Assembly (NCBI GenBank): GCA_045605145.1
Contig: JAZUPH010000012.1
Location: 1-44,613, forward strand
Length of the DNA: 44,613 bases
Direction of reading: 5' to 3'
From: CAMNAO01 sp045605145
GTDB lineage: Bacteria; Bacillota; Clostridia; Oscillospirales; Oscillospiraceae
Shown: one piece after another, positions 33,179 to 40,501 of the stretch
Layout of the letters: each line of letters starts with the position of its first letter
Numbering within the stretch: position 1 is the first letter of the stretch
Made by a program: the position numbers and the translations under genes
Notes under the pieces: generated by a model
Told to the model about the DNA's origin: nothing
Database searches by the model: none
The model's input: the letters and a program-made list of their open reading frames with translations, nothing else

Positions 33179-34300
33179 TCAGGCTCTTTTAAGTTCGTCG
33201 CCGTCGCCCGGCTCAATATGGCCGGAAAGCTGCAGCATGGTGATGGCGACCATCACCTCCGCCGCATCAAGGGCGCAGGCGTCAATTATCTCGTCCGGAC
33301 GCATGGGACGGCTATAAAGCAGCTCATATACCCGGCGCTGTACCTCATCCTCGATGGCGGGTTTCTCGGGCGCAGCCTCCTGAGGGGCCTTAGCCTTTTC
33401 AGCCGGGGACGACATAAGTTTATCCGGAAACTGGTGAAAATAATTGCTGAGTATGTCGCTGCCGCGAAGGAAAGGATAGGCCCCGTCCATCAGCAGCTGA
33501 TTTGACCCTTCGCAGGCGGATGAATCGGCATTGCCGGGAAGGACGAACACATCTCTCCCCTGCTCGGCGGCATGATTGGCGGTGATAAGCGCGCCGCTTT
33601 TTACAGGCGCTTCAATCACGGCGGCCGCAACCGAAAGTCCGCTCATGATCCTGTTTCTGGCAGGAAAGCGGTAGCCATCGGGTTTTGTCCCCGGAGGATA
33701 CTCGCTGATTATTGCCCCGTTCTTCACAACCGCGTCGAAGAGTTTGCCGTTTTCCGGCGGGTACACCACATCAATGCCGCATCCGAGAACACCGAGAACC
33801 TTACCGCCGCCGTCAAGAGCGCCACGCGCAGCCTGCGTATCAATGCCGCGGGCAAGACCGGTGACGACCAGCGCACCCTGCTCGGCAAGCTCTTTGCCGA
33901 TGCGGTAAGCGGACTTGAGCCCGTAGGCCGTACATTTGCGCGTGCCGATAAGGGCGATGGCGGCCTCATCATCAATATCAGGCAGCCTGCCGCGGAAATA
34001 CAGCACGATAGGTGCATCGTAAATATTCTTCAGTCTGAAAGGATAGGCGCCGTCCGATACGGTAATGATACCAATTCCCTTGGCCTGGCAGCATTCAAGT
34101 ATATCCCGGGATGCGGTGAGCTTCTTGTCGCACAGGGCGCTAATTTCCCACTTGCGCAGGAAGGTGCATTTTTCCAGCTCCGCTCTTTCGGCGAAGAACA
34201 CCTTTTCGGATGAGCCGAAGCGTTCAAGCAGCTCATTTGCCGCACGGGGACGCTTTTCGGTGGCATTTGACAGCCAAATATCGTACTTGAGCGAAGCCAT
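33179..34300 (-). CDS. dprA: DNA processing protein DprA
   Basis: This 373-residue protein loads RecA onto incoming single-stranded DNA during natural transformation. The Rossmann-like core is visible from about 110 to 305 (IALIGTRKCTAYG, VTGLARGIDTQAARGAL, VLGCGIDVVYPPEN, SEYPPGT, FPARNRIMSGLS). A sterile-alpha-like helical N-terminus precedes it. A winged-helix C-terminus (about 325-365) completes the usual architecture. I chose the ATG at 34300 because AAAGGA is just upstream; a longer frame adds 18 residues. No other competence genes are in the window, and dprA is widespread in non-transformable bacteria. Confidence 0.95.
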   Translation of the reverse strand: MASLKYDIWLSNATEKRPRAANELLERFGSSEKVFFAERAELEKCTFLRKWEISALCDKKLTASRDILECCQAKGIGIITVSDGAYPFRLKNIYDAPIVLYFRGRLPDIDDEAAIALIGTRKCTAYGLKSAYRIGKELAEQGALVVTGLARGIDTQAARGALDGGGKVLGVLGCGIDVVYPPENGKLFDAVVKNGAIISEYPPGTKPDGYRFPARNRIMSGLSVAAAVIEAPVKSGALITANHAAEQGRDVFVLPGNADSSACEGSNQLLMDGAYPFLRGSDILSNYFHQFPDKLMSSPAEKAKAPQEAAPEKPAIEDEVQRRVYELLYSRPMRPDEIIDACALDAAEVMVAITMLQLSGHIEPGDGDELKRA

Positions 34301-34328
34301 TATGAGCCCATCCTTTCTGTGTGATTGT

Positions 34329-35090
34329 TTATCGGGGCAGGTGCTTGCCGCCAAGCTCCCACATCAGTACCGCAGCGGCTGCAGCGGCATTCAGGGATTC
34401 GCAATTTGCCAGCATCGGGATTCGGACGCGTCCGTTGCAGATATCAAGCATTCTCTCACTCAGCCCCTGTCCCTCACTGCCGATAGCGAGGGCGGCGCCG
34501 GCAAGGGACGCATCGCGCACATCGACACAGCCGTCCCCAAGGGCGGCGGCGTACAGCCGGTTCTTTGCGGCAAAGTCCGCCGTCTCTTCATATGTGGAAA
34601 AGTTAATCGCCACGCGGAACACGGCGCCCATGGAGGCGCGGACCGCCTTGGGGCCGAAAGGATCGGCACATTCCCCAAGAAGCACGATGCGGCTAATGCC
34701 GAAGGCGCTTGCGGTGCGGATTACGGCGCCCACATTGCCCGGGTCCTGCACATTCTCAAGGATGAGATGACTGCCCTCACCGTATGCCGCCTGTCTCTCC
34801 GGCAGGGTGCAGGTAAACAGCAGGTCGCTGGGTGTCTTTTGGGTGGAGGTGTACTCCAATAGCTCCCGCGGTACAACCAACAGGCGCTCACATTCCGGAA
34901 GCTGTGTGGTGTCGCATCCATCACAGATGAGGATAGTGCCTATCTTAGCGCCGTGGCTTGCGGCCTCACCCAGGAGTTTTCGCCCCTCACACAGAAACTC
35001 CCCCTCCATGCGGCGGAACTGCACGGAAGAGCCCAGCTTTTTAATTCGCATTATTTCCGGATTCTTCCGGCTGGTGATCTTTTCAATCAT
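34329..35090 (-). CDS. TrmH/SpoU-family RNA 2'-O-methyltransferase
   Basis: This 253-residue enzyme methylates ribose 2' hydroxyls in rRNA or tRNA. The SPOUT trefoil-knot motifs are all present: NVQDPGNVGAVIRTASAFG, KAVRASMGAVFR and LAIGSEGQGLSE, with NAAAAAAVLMWE at the end. An N-terminal substrate-binding domain covers the first 95 residues. The particular nucleotide cannot be told. I prefer the ATG at 35090; the TTG at 35096 also has no good ribosome binding site. This is the first gene of the long - strand run, behind a consensus-like promoter whose start point lies in a palindrome. Confidence 0.9.
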   Translation of the reverse strand: MIEKITSRKNPEIMRIKKLGSSVQFRRMEGEFLCEGRKLLGEAASHGAKIGTILICDGCDTTQLPECERLLVVPRELLEYTSTQKTPSDLLFTCTLPERQAAYGEGSHLILENVQDPGNVGAVIRTASAFGISRIVLLGECADPFGPKAVRASMGAVFRVAINFSTYEETADFAAKNRLYAAALGDGCVDVRDASLAGAALAIGSEGQGLSERMLDICNGRVRIPMLANCESLNAAAAAAVLMWELGGKHLPR

Positions 35091-35173
35091 ATACAATAAC
35101 CCAAAACATCTGAGCAGTATTTCCTGCAGCGCACTTGCTGCATTGCAGCCGCGCAGTAGGCATAGGATGACAT

Positions 35174-35188
35174 TCTAACTCAGTTAGA
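35174..35188 (-). promoter_or_regulatory. 15-bp perfect palindrome at the transcription start of the trmH-type operon
   Basis: TCTAACT-C-AGTTAGA at 35174-35188 lies directly after the -10 box of the promoter at 35190-35218, so it would cover the transcription start. It is a candidate operator; the protein is unknown. Confidence 0.5.
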
Positions 35189-35189
35189 C

Positions 35190-35218
35190 ATTATACATGA
35201 TAGGTTTTGCCATTTCAA
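35190..35218 (-). promoter_or_regulatory. Promoter of the long trmH-to-leuS gene run
   Basis: Reading the - strand, TTGAAA (35213-35218) and TATAAT (35190-35195) have a 17-bp spacer. The leader to the start codon is about 93 bases. Confidence 0.8.
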
Positions 35219-35324
35219 TACCCAAGAGACTTAAAGATTGGGCTGAAAAGCGCTGATTTTAGGGCAAATCTCACTGTTTTTGGATAACACCAGGCTGTAC
35301 TCCGACGGCCGGGCATCGGAAATA

Positions 35325-35354
35325 TAAGGCTCCGCTTAATAAAGCGAAGCCTTA
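35325..35354 (-). terminator. Terminator after the HAD hydrolase gene
   Basis: Reading the - strand, TAAGGCTTCGCTT pairs with AAGCGGAGCCTTA (one G-U pair) around loop TATT, followed by TATATTTCC. It starts 6 bases after the stop codon. Confidence 0.75.
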
Positions 35355-35359
35355 CAATG

Positions 35360-36067
35360 TTACAGTTCGTTTATAAAAGCAGCAAGCTCCTTAAAGCCGC
35401 CGTTAGGGTAGCAGGAAATATCCTCACCCTGTCTGTTGATAAGACAATCAGTCAGCAGGAACACCTTCATGCCAAGCTGTGCCGCGACCATATCCTCACC
35501 CACGTCGTTACCAACCATAAGGCACTCCTCCGGCGCAGCGCCAAGCTCAGACAGGACATCACGATAATAGTCCAAATTGGGCTTGCAGAAGCGGGAATTT
35601 TCATAAGTGGTGTACAGCTCAAAATCCTCCGGCTGCAGACCCGTCCACTGGATGCGCCATCGGGTCGCACGGGCAGGAAAGATGGGATTTGTAGCCAGTG
35701 CCACGCGGAAGCCCCTTTCCTTCAGGCTATGTACGATCTCCGCCGCGGCGGGATCAAATCCGCACACAGCCTTGACTTTATCAAATTCCGTCTCATAGAA
35801 CTCATCAAAGAAGGGCTTGTCCTGCCTGATCTTCTCGCCGTGAACACACACAGCATACTCCCAGAACGCCTCCTCATTGCTTTTGCTGCCATCGTTTTTG
35901 ACCATTATGCCGGTACCGCGCCAAATTGTGTCCACCAGACCTTTGGGGTCATAGCCCTGAGGGGCCAGCTTTCCGGCGATGCGGCCAAAATAGTCTTTGA
36001 CGAATATATCCTGATCCATGGGCAGCAGAGTGCCGTCGAGATCGAAAAGAACAGTTGTAACAGCCAT
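35360..36067 (-). CDS. HAD-superfamily hydrolase
   Basis: This 235-residue haloacid-dehalogenase-type phosphatase has the nucleophile motif FDLDGTLL (Asp9 and Asp11). The second motif is ALATNP, the lysine motif is around CKPNLDYY, and the acidic metal-binding motif is VGNDVGEDMVAA. A helical cap lies between about 15 and 100. The substrate is not known; small phosphorylated metabolites are usual for this family. I chose the ATG at 36067 because AAAGG lies about 10 bases upstream and the core strand begins here. It has its own promoter and terminator, so it is expressed alone. Confidence 0.88.
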   Translation of the reverse strand: MAVTTVLFDLDGTLLPMDQDIFVKDYFGRIAGKLAPQGYDPKGLVDTIWRGTGIMVKNDGSKSNEEAFWEYAVCVHGEKIRQDKPFFDEFYETEFDKVKAVCGFDPAAAEIVHSLKERGFRVALATNPIFPARATRWRIQWTGLQPEDFELYTTYENSRFCKPNLDYYRDVLSELGAAPEECLMVGNDVGEDMVAAQLGMKVFLLTDCLINRQGEDISCYPNGGFKELAAFINEL

Positions 36068-36101
36068 AGTATGAACCTTTCGTATTTCGTATTGCCATGT
36101 A

Positions 36102-36130
36102 ATTCTACTATATGTTATCTCTTTATTCAA
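36102..36130 (-). promoter_or_regulatory. Promoter of the HAD hydrolase gene
   Basis: Reading the - strand, TTGAAT (36125-36130) and TAGAAT (36102-36107) have a 17-bp spacer. Confidence 0.7.
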
Positions 36131-36245
36131 TTAACTGAAAAAAGTTTACAAATCGGCAATATCCGGAATCTGTCTTGTGCATAACTGATTTGATCAGGCG
36201 GAGCAGGCCGGCAGCACAGAGAACATTATTTGTAATGGGCGGTAA

Positions 36246-36273
36246 AAGGGACTGCATTTGCACGCAGTCCCTT
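36246..36273 (-). terminator. Hairpin terminator left of the lysS-like fragment
   Basis: AAGGGACTGC (36246-36255) and GCAGTCCCTT (36264-36273) pair over 10 bp; on the - strand TTTTACC follows. No - strand gene lies immediately upstream of it, so it may be the former terminator of lysS (inference). Confidence 0.6.
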
Positions 36274-36300
36274 AAGTGTTTATGGAAATTCATTTCAGTT

Positions 36301-36343
36301 GGGGTAAACCCGGGGTAAATTTGCCTGTTAGACTATTTACACC
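36301..36343. repeat. GGGGTAAA direct and inverted repeat cluster
   Basis: GGGGTAAAC (36301-36309) and GGGGTAAAT (36312-36320) are direct repeats 11 bp apart. ATTTACACC (36335-36343) is an inverted copy with one mismatch. Such spacing is typical of recombinase or regulator binding sites, but the protein is not identified. Confidence 0.5.
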
Positions 36344-36373
36344 ACCGAAAAACCTTGATATTACCGGGTTTTC

Positions 36374-36400
36374 TTAATCCAACGGTTTCATCGTCGGGAT
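36374..36400 (-). pseudogene. lysS 3' end fragment (att-like copy A)
   Basis: Reading the - strand, the nine codons spell I-P-T-M-K-P-L-D-stop, the same as the last residues of the LysS encoded at 37596 (F-P-T-M-K-P-L-D-stop). Bases 36377-36399 match 37599-37621 at 20 of 23 positions. The codon just upstream in this frame is a stop, so only the tail is present. Confidence 0.6.
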
Positions 36401-36521
36401 CTACCGCTCTAAAGTCCGATTAGTTTAGGTAACGCTCGATAAGTTCCGCTCTCAATTCCTCTCATTTTGCACGTGGTTACGATAACTTCCGATAGGTTAA
36501 GATTGTGGAATATTTTTTGGT

Positions 36522-37451
36522 TTAAGTTGTGGCTTGAATTGGGTTAAATTCACTTTTGAAAAAATGTCGGTTCTTTTCAAAAAAATTAAAATATATCTTT
36601 GTGTTTTCCAACTCCCACCACTCTTTTATTTCGGCAGGACGGGAATCCAAATCATAAATTCGTGCTCCATCCAAAGCCAATAAGAACGGAGAATGGGTAG
36701 CAATCACAAACTGACAACCACAATAGCGTGCCATCTCCTCCAACATTTTAACAAGTTCCAATTGCATTTTAGGCGACATGCTGTTTTCCGGCTCATCTAA
36801 ACAATACAAAGTATCGTTTTTTAACTTTTGCTCAAAGTATTGCAGTGCGGTTTCACCGTTGCTGTTCAGTTTCACTTCGTTTCCTACCGTCTTGCGAATA
36901 AACTGTCTGCGTGATACAGACTTTTTCCGAGCGAGCACCTGTAACCGCAACGCTTCATAGTCCTGCATTCCGGAGAATTTCACCGTTTCACCAAATTTGA
37001 GATTTGCCCACTCATCTTTCGCAGTTTCTTTACTCTCAATGATTTCGTTATTATTTGTGCGAACAGTAAGCATATAGTCAAAAATATCATCACTGGTGAT
37101 GATCCTGCTTCCGTTTGGTATGCGATGTTCAAATCCTTCATCATCATATCCAAGTGAGTATTCACAGTTTTCTACATAGGATGCAAACATTTCGCTGGAG
37201 TTATAGGGTGCAATACGATTTAACTTTAACTTTTCGGCTATCAAATTAAGAAGTGTGCTCTTTCCCGATCCGTTTCCACCATACAGAATCGTAATTTTCT
37301 TAAATCCGATTTCAAACAAATCTTTCTCCGCAAATAGACCACACGGATACGGATTGTCCACATATCCATAGGGACCACCATTTTCCGCCGCTCGGTCAGC
37401 CAACAAATCATCTTCCATATCGATCGGCAATGTGAATCTTTCCAAATACAT
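36522..37451 (-). CDS. Orphan ABC-type/AAA ATPase
   Basis: This 309-residue protein is a single ATPase head of the ABC/AAA_21 type. Walker A is YGGNGSGKST at 57-66, a signature-like SNGETAL lies near 205, Walker B is TLYCLDEPENSMS near 217, and the H-loop region is ATHSPFLLALDG near 250. There is no membrane segment and no coiled coil, so it is not a transporter or SMC-type protein. I chose the ATG at 37451; AGGGAG lies 11 bases upstream, while the GTG at 37463 touches that site. Such lone ATPases occur in phage-defence and retron loci, but no partner gene is next to it. It is more AT-rich than its neighbours and lies between two lysS-end repeats, which points to transfer. Confidence 0.8.
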   Translation of the reverse strand: MYLERFTLPIDMEDDLLADRAAENGGPYGYVDNPYPCGLFAEKDLFEIGFKKITILYGGNGSGKSTLLNLIAEKLKLNRIAPYNSSEMFASYVENCEYSLGYDDEGFEHRIPNGSRIITSDDIFDYMLTVRTNNNEIIESKETAKDEWANLKFGETVKFSGMQDYEALRLQVLARKKSVSRRQFIRKTVGNEVKLNSNGETALQYFEQKLKNDTLYCLDEPENSMSPKMQLELVKMLEEMARYCGCQFVIATHSPFLLALDGARIYDLDSRPAEIKEWWELENTKIYFNFFEKNRHFFKSEFNPIQATT

Positions 37452-37493
37452 AGTGTATTTCACTCCCTTCTATAAAATATAGTAGCACAATTG

Positions 37494-37513
37494 ATGTCCC
37501 ATAAACAGGACAT
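37494..37513. promoter_or_regulatory. Inverted repeat upstream of the orphan ATPase
   Basis: ATGTCC and GGACAT are 6-bp arms with an 8-base spacer, 42 bases before the ATPase start. It may be an operator or part of the promoter region; no clear -35 was seen. Confidence 0.3.
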
Positions 37514-37552
37514 GCGCATCGATTGGCTTAACTTTTGGTTTGATATTATGAA

Positions 37553-37586
37553 ACAACCCAAGATATCTCTCGATATCTTGGGTTGT
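37553..37586 (-). terminator. Terminator of lysS
   Basis: A 15-bp perfect stem (ACAACCCAAGATATC with GATATCTTGGGTTGT) has loop TCTC. On the - strand TTTCATAATATC follows. It lies 9 bases beyond the lysS stop codon. Confidence 0.8.
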
Positions 37587-37595
37587 CGTAACTTA

Positions 37596-39092
37596 TCAAT
37601 CCAACGGCTTCATAGTGGGGAAGAGCAGAACGTCGCGGATGCTGTCGGAGTTGGTCAGCAGCATAACCAGACGGTCAATGCCGTAGCCGATACCGCCGGT
37701 GGGCGGCATGCCGAGCTCCAGCGCGTTCATAAAGTCTTCATCTGTTGTGTTGGCTTCGTCGTCGCCCTGTGCGAGCAATGCTTCCTGTGCCTTGAAACGC
37801 TCACGCTGGTCGATCGGGTCGTTCAGCTCGGAATAAGCGTTGCAGAACTCACGACCTGTGATAAACAGCTCAAAGCGCTCGACATACTCCGGAGCATCCG
37901 GCTTACGCTTGGTCAGCGGGGAAATCTCAACCGGATGATCCATAACAAAGGTCGGCTGTACAAGGTTTTCCTCAACAAATTCTTCAAAGAACAGATTCAG
38001 GATGTCGCCTCTCTCGTGGCGCTGCTCATAGTGCACTCCCTTTTCGTCAGCGATCGCTCTGGCTTCTTCCAGAGTATTGATCTTTCTGAAATCGACGCCG
38101 GAATACTTTTCTACAGCATCCAGCATGGTAATGCGCTCAAACGGCTTTTCCATATCGATCATGACATCGCCGTACGGAACCACTGCGCTGCCGCAGACTT
38201 CGCGGGCAACATAACGGAACATATTCTCGGTGAGATCCATCATACCGTAGTAATCGGTGTATGCCTGATAGAGCTCCATCAGGGTGAATTCCGGATTGTG
38301 GCGGGTATCTACACCCTCATTGCGGAATACACGACCGATCTCATAGACACGCTCCAAACCGCCGACGATCAGTCTCTTCAGATAAAGCTCAAGAGAAATG
38401 CGCAGCTTCACGTCCTCGTCGAGTGCGTTGTAGTGGGTTTCAAACGGACGGGCTGCCGCACCGCCTGCATTAGCAACCAGCATCGGTGTTTCAACTTCCA
38501 TGAAGTTCTCGCCGTCCAGATAACGGCGAATCGCAGCGATAATTTTGGAACGCTTGACGAAAGTCTCCTTGACATCCTGATTCATGATCAGGTCGACATA
38601 GCGCTGACGATAACGCATATCGGTATTGGTGAGACCATGATACTTTTCGGGGAGAATCTGCAGGCTCTTGGAAAGCAGAGTTACCTTAGAGGCCTTGATG
38701 GAGATCTCGCCGGTCTTGGTGCGGAACACCTCGCCGGTAACGCCGATGATATCGCCGATATCGAGCTTTTTGAAGTCCTTGTACTCATCTTCACCGACAG
38801 CATCACGGGCAACGTAGCTTTGGATGCCGCCCTGAAGATCCTGCACATTGCAGAAGGATGCCTTGCCCATAACGCGTTTGCTCATCATGCGGCCTGCAAC
38901 GGTGACTTCTTTACCTTCCAGCGCCTCAAAATTCTCTCTGACTTCTGCACTGTGGTGTGTTACGTCGAACTTTGTGATCTGGAACGGGTCCTTGCCGTCT
39001 GCCTGCAGCTGAGCCAGCTTTTCACGGCGGATACGGAGGATCTCATTCAGTTCAGCCTGTGTCTGCTGAACCGGCATATTGTTCTCTGCCAT
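37596..39092 (-). CDS. lysS: Lysyl-tRNA synthetase, class II
   Basis: This 498-residue class II synthetase charges tRNA-Lys. The N-terminal OB-fold anticodon-binding domain spans about 50-170. Class II motif 2 is in RVFRNEGVDTRHNPEFT and motif 3 in GIGYGIDRLVMLL near the C-terminus. FCNAYSELNDPIDQRERF is also typical. I chose the ATG at 39092 because AAAGGA stands 10 bases before it; the ATG at 39101 lies too close to that site. It follows greA with a terminator-like hairpin in the 77-base gap. Its last 8 codons are repeated 1.2 kb downstream (36374-36400), beyond the orphan ATPase gene. Confidence 0.97.
   Translation of the reverse strand: MAENNMPVQQTQAELNEILRIRREKLAQLQADGKDPFQITKFDVTHHSAEVRENFEALEGKEVTVAGRMMSKRVMGKASFCNVQDLQGGIQSYVARDAVGEDEYKDFKKLDIGDIIGVTGEVFRTKTGEISIKASKVTLLSKSLQILPEKYHGLTNTDMRYRQRYVDLIMNQDVKETFVKRSKIIAAIRRYLDGENFMEVETPMLVANAGGAAARPFETHYNALDEDVKLRISLELYLKRLIVGGLERVYEIGRVFRNEGVDTRHNPEFTLMELYQAYTDYYGMMDLTENMFRYVAREVCGSAVVPYGDVMIDMEKPFERITMLDAVEKYSGVDFRKINTLEEARAIADEKGVHYEQRHERGDILNLFFEEFVEENLVQPTFVMDHPVEISPLTKRKPDAPEYVERFELFITGREFCNAYSELNDPIDQRERFKAQEALLAQGDDEANTTDEDFMNALELGMPPTGGIGYGIDRLVMLLTNSDSIRDVLLFPTMKPLD
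37599..37621. repeat. lysS 3' end repeat (att-like copy B)
   Basis: This 23-bp stretch at the end of lysS matches 36377-36399 at 20 of 23 positions in direct orientation. The two copies bracket the orphan ATPase gene. Confidence 0.5.
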
Positions 39093-39129
39093 TTGCAACA
39101 TATCCTTTCATTTCCTGAAATAAAAAATA

Positions 39130-39159
39130 GGGCGGGGCGGATGAAGCTCCGCGCCGCCC
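39130..39159 (-). terminator. GC-rich terminator between greA and lysS
   Basis: Reading the - strand, GGGCGGCGCGGA pairs with TCCGCCCCGCCC with one mismatch around loop GCTTCA, followed by TATTTTTTATTT. No lysS promoter fits in the remaining gap, so lysS probably depends on read-through. Confidence 0.75.
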
Positions 39160-39169
39160 GGTCGATCAA

Positions 39170-39652
39170 TTAAGACACGGAGAGGATCTCATACACGGTG
39201 ATGCCGGCCGGTGTTTCCACCTCAACACTGTCGCCGACCTTCTTGCCGATCAGCGCCTTGCCGACTGCAGATTCATCGGAGATTCTGCCTTCACGCGGAT
39301 TGGCCTCGTTGGAACCGACAATGCTGAATGCACGCTTGCTTACCGCACCGCCAGCACGCTTCATGGAAACCTCGATCTCGGAGCCGATGTGAACGGTATC
39401 GGCCTCCAGCTCGTTTCTCTCGATGACCTGCGCATTGCTGAGCATGACTTCGAGGTCTGCGATTCTGGCTTCCAGAATTGCCTGATCGTTTTTAGCTTCA
39501 TCGTATTCGCTGTTTTCGGAAAGGTCACCGTAGGAAAGAGCAACCTTGATTTTATCTGCGACTTCTCTGCGGCCGTTGACTTTGAGATCATTAAGCTCGG
39601 TCTCAAGAGCCTCAAGGCCTTCCTGAGTCACATAGAACACTTTTTCTGCCAT
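39170..39652 (-). CDS. greA: Transcription elongation factor GreA
   Basis: This 160-residue factor binds the secondary channel of RNA polymerase and stimulates cleavage of backtracked RNA. The N-terminal coiled coil covers about 10-75, with the acidic tip DLSENSEYDEAKNDQ at 43-57 that holds the catalytic acidic pair. The C-terminal globular domain (EVSMKRAGG, GRISDESAVGKALIGKKVGDSVEV) is intact. AAAGGTGG lies 9 bases before the ATG. A perfect consensus promoter lies about 230 bases upstream, leaving a long leader. greA-lysS is a known pairing in Firmicutes. Confidence 0.97.
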   Translation of the reverse strand: MAEKVFYVTQEGLEALETELNDLKVNGRREVADKIKVALSYGDLSENSEYDEAKNDQAILEARIADLEVMLSNAQVIERNELEADTVHIGSEIEVSMKRAGGAVSKRAFSIVGSNEANPREGRISDESAVGKALIGKKVGDSVEVETPAGITVYEILSVS

Positions 39653-39884
39653 TAGGGATTTACCACCTTTTATCTAAAATTCTAATGCTGTTGAAGGATG
39701 ATTCCGGCTTCTCTTTACCCGGAATCAAAGACTTCAAAAGGGGAAGATCTTGTGAAAGAAAACCGGCTGCGGTCATCTTTCGCGTATATTCAGATAGGGT
39801 TTTGGACTTTCGTAAATAAGCCCGAAATCCGTAAAGACTGGAGAAAACTTTTCGACAGTCTGTAGATTTACGCCAGTCTAATCT
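39653..39884 (-). other. Long structured 5' leader of greA
   Basis: About 226 bases separate the predicted start of transcription from greA. I see no gene here. A hairpin GATTCCGG/CCGGAATC lies at 39700-39726, without a T-run after it. Further upstream GACTG/CAGTC and CGTAAA/TTTACG segments can pair. A regulatory leader is possible but matches no riboswitch class I know. Confidence 0.45.
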
Positions 39885-39913
39885 ATTATAGTGACTTCAC
39901 TTGCAAATGTCAA
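39885..39913 (-). promoter_or_regulatory. Consensus sigma-A promoter of greA-lysS
   Basis: Reading the - strand, TTGACA (39908-39913) and TATAAT (39885-39890) are both perfect, with a 17-bp spacer. Confidence 0.9.
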
Positions 39914-39950
39914 TATTTTTTAAGCTCCATGCGGTTTTTTCCGCAAAAAA

Positions 39951-39981
39951 ACACCGCGGAATCTTACTTTTCCCGCGGTGT
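39951..39981 (-). terminator. Terminator after the PNPOx-fold gene
   Basis: ACACCGCGG (39951-39959) pairs with CCGCGGTGT (39973-39981); on the - strand TTTTTTT follows. A second small hairpin (GCGG-TTTTTT-CCGC) lies at 39931-39944. Confidence 0.85.
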
Positions 39982-40019
39982 CTTGTTCAGTTTATTTTAT
40001 ACCGTTCCACAGATGCGGT

Positions 40020-40475
40020 TCATTTATACTTGCAGGTTCTGAATTTCCCCTCAATCCAGAACGTGGCTTCAATCGTATGAAAATGAATCAGGCGGAACTT
40101 CGGGTCATCGATCCCTTTTTTGAAAAAACGCCTGTCCGTTTCGTTCCACACTGCTTCCTGCACGACACGGTCCTCGATAAACTCCACATTGCCGATCAGT
40201 GTTACACTATCGCCGCCGAGAAAATAACAGACACTGGCCTTGGGGTTGGACTCAAAATGTGTTGCTTTGCCGTTGATCGGCGAACGCTTGGATGTAACAA
40301 AATACACATCGGCAAAACCGTCTGCTTTCGCAATACTCAGCAGGCAGGTACGCGGGTAACCCTTTTCATTGACGGATGTCAACGTTGCCGTGCTGCATTT
40401 TGCGATCAGGGCGTTAGCCTTTTCCTCCAGTTCTCTCGTCCGCTCTTTTTGAATCTCACTTGCGGTCTTTTCCAT
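40020..40475 (-). CDS. Pyridoxamine 5'-phosphate oxidase-fold protein
   Basis: This 151-residue protein has the split-barrel fold of FMN-binding pyridoxamine phosphate oxidases, closest in pattern to the general stress protein 26 type. Visible features are ATLTSVNEKGYPRTCLLS, DVYFVTSKRSP, KATHFESNPKASVCYF and a C-terminal FWIEGKFRTCKYK. Flavin binding is likely; the substrate is not known, and true pyridoxamine phosphate oxidase is longer. AAGGAGGA precedes the ATG. It lies 26 bases after the MerR-type gene on the same strand, so the regulator probably controls it in one transcript. Confidence 0.85.
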   Translation of the reverse strand: MEKTASEIQKERTRELEEKANALIAKCSTATLTSVNEKGYPRTCLLSIAKADGFADVYFVTSKRSPINGKATHFESNPKASVCYFLGGDSVTLIGNVEFIEDRVVQEAVWNETDRRFFKKGIDDPKFRLIHFHTIEATFWIEGKFRTCKYK

Positions 40476-40501
40476 AACATTCCTCCTTATACGGCTCCGG
40501 T

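Larger units (their letters stand above)
36131..36521. other. Gene-free stretch with repeats and a lysS-like fragment
   Basis: No convincing gene lies here. The stretch holds a hairpin terminator (36246-36273), a GGGGTAAA repeat cluster (36301-36343) and a copy of the lysS 3' end (36374-36400). The right part (36404-36521) is AT-rich with no recognised feature. The whole may be the left boundary of an integrated element. Confidence 0.5.

Noticed and set aside
35097..35173. GC-rich repeats such as CAGCGCACTTGCTGCATTGCAG as a structured RNA
   Set aside because: Pairing is weak and the region is explained as the leader of the trmH-type gene.
36282..36377. 31-codon + strand open frame through the GGGGTAAA repeats
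   Set aside because: It has no ribosome binding site, begins just after an in-frame stop, and its last bases overlap the lysS-like fragment of the other strand.
36404..36470. Short - strand frame starting M-R-G-I-E-S-G-T-Y-R
   Set aside because: It is 18 codons long, lacks a ribosome binding site and has no recognisable family.
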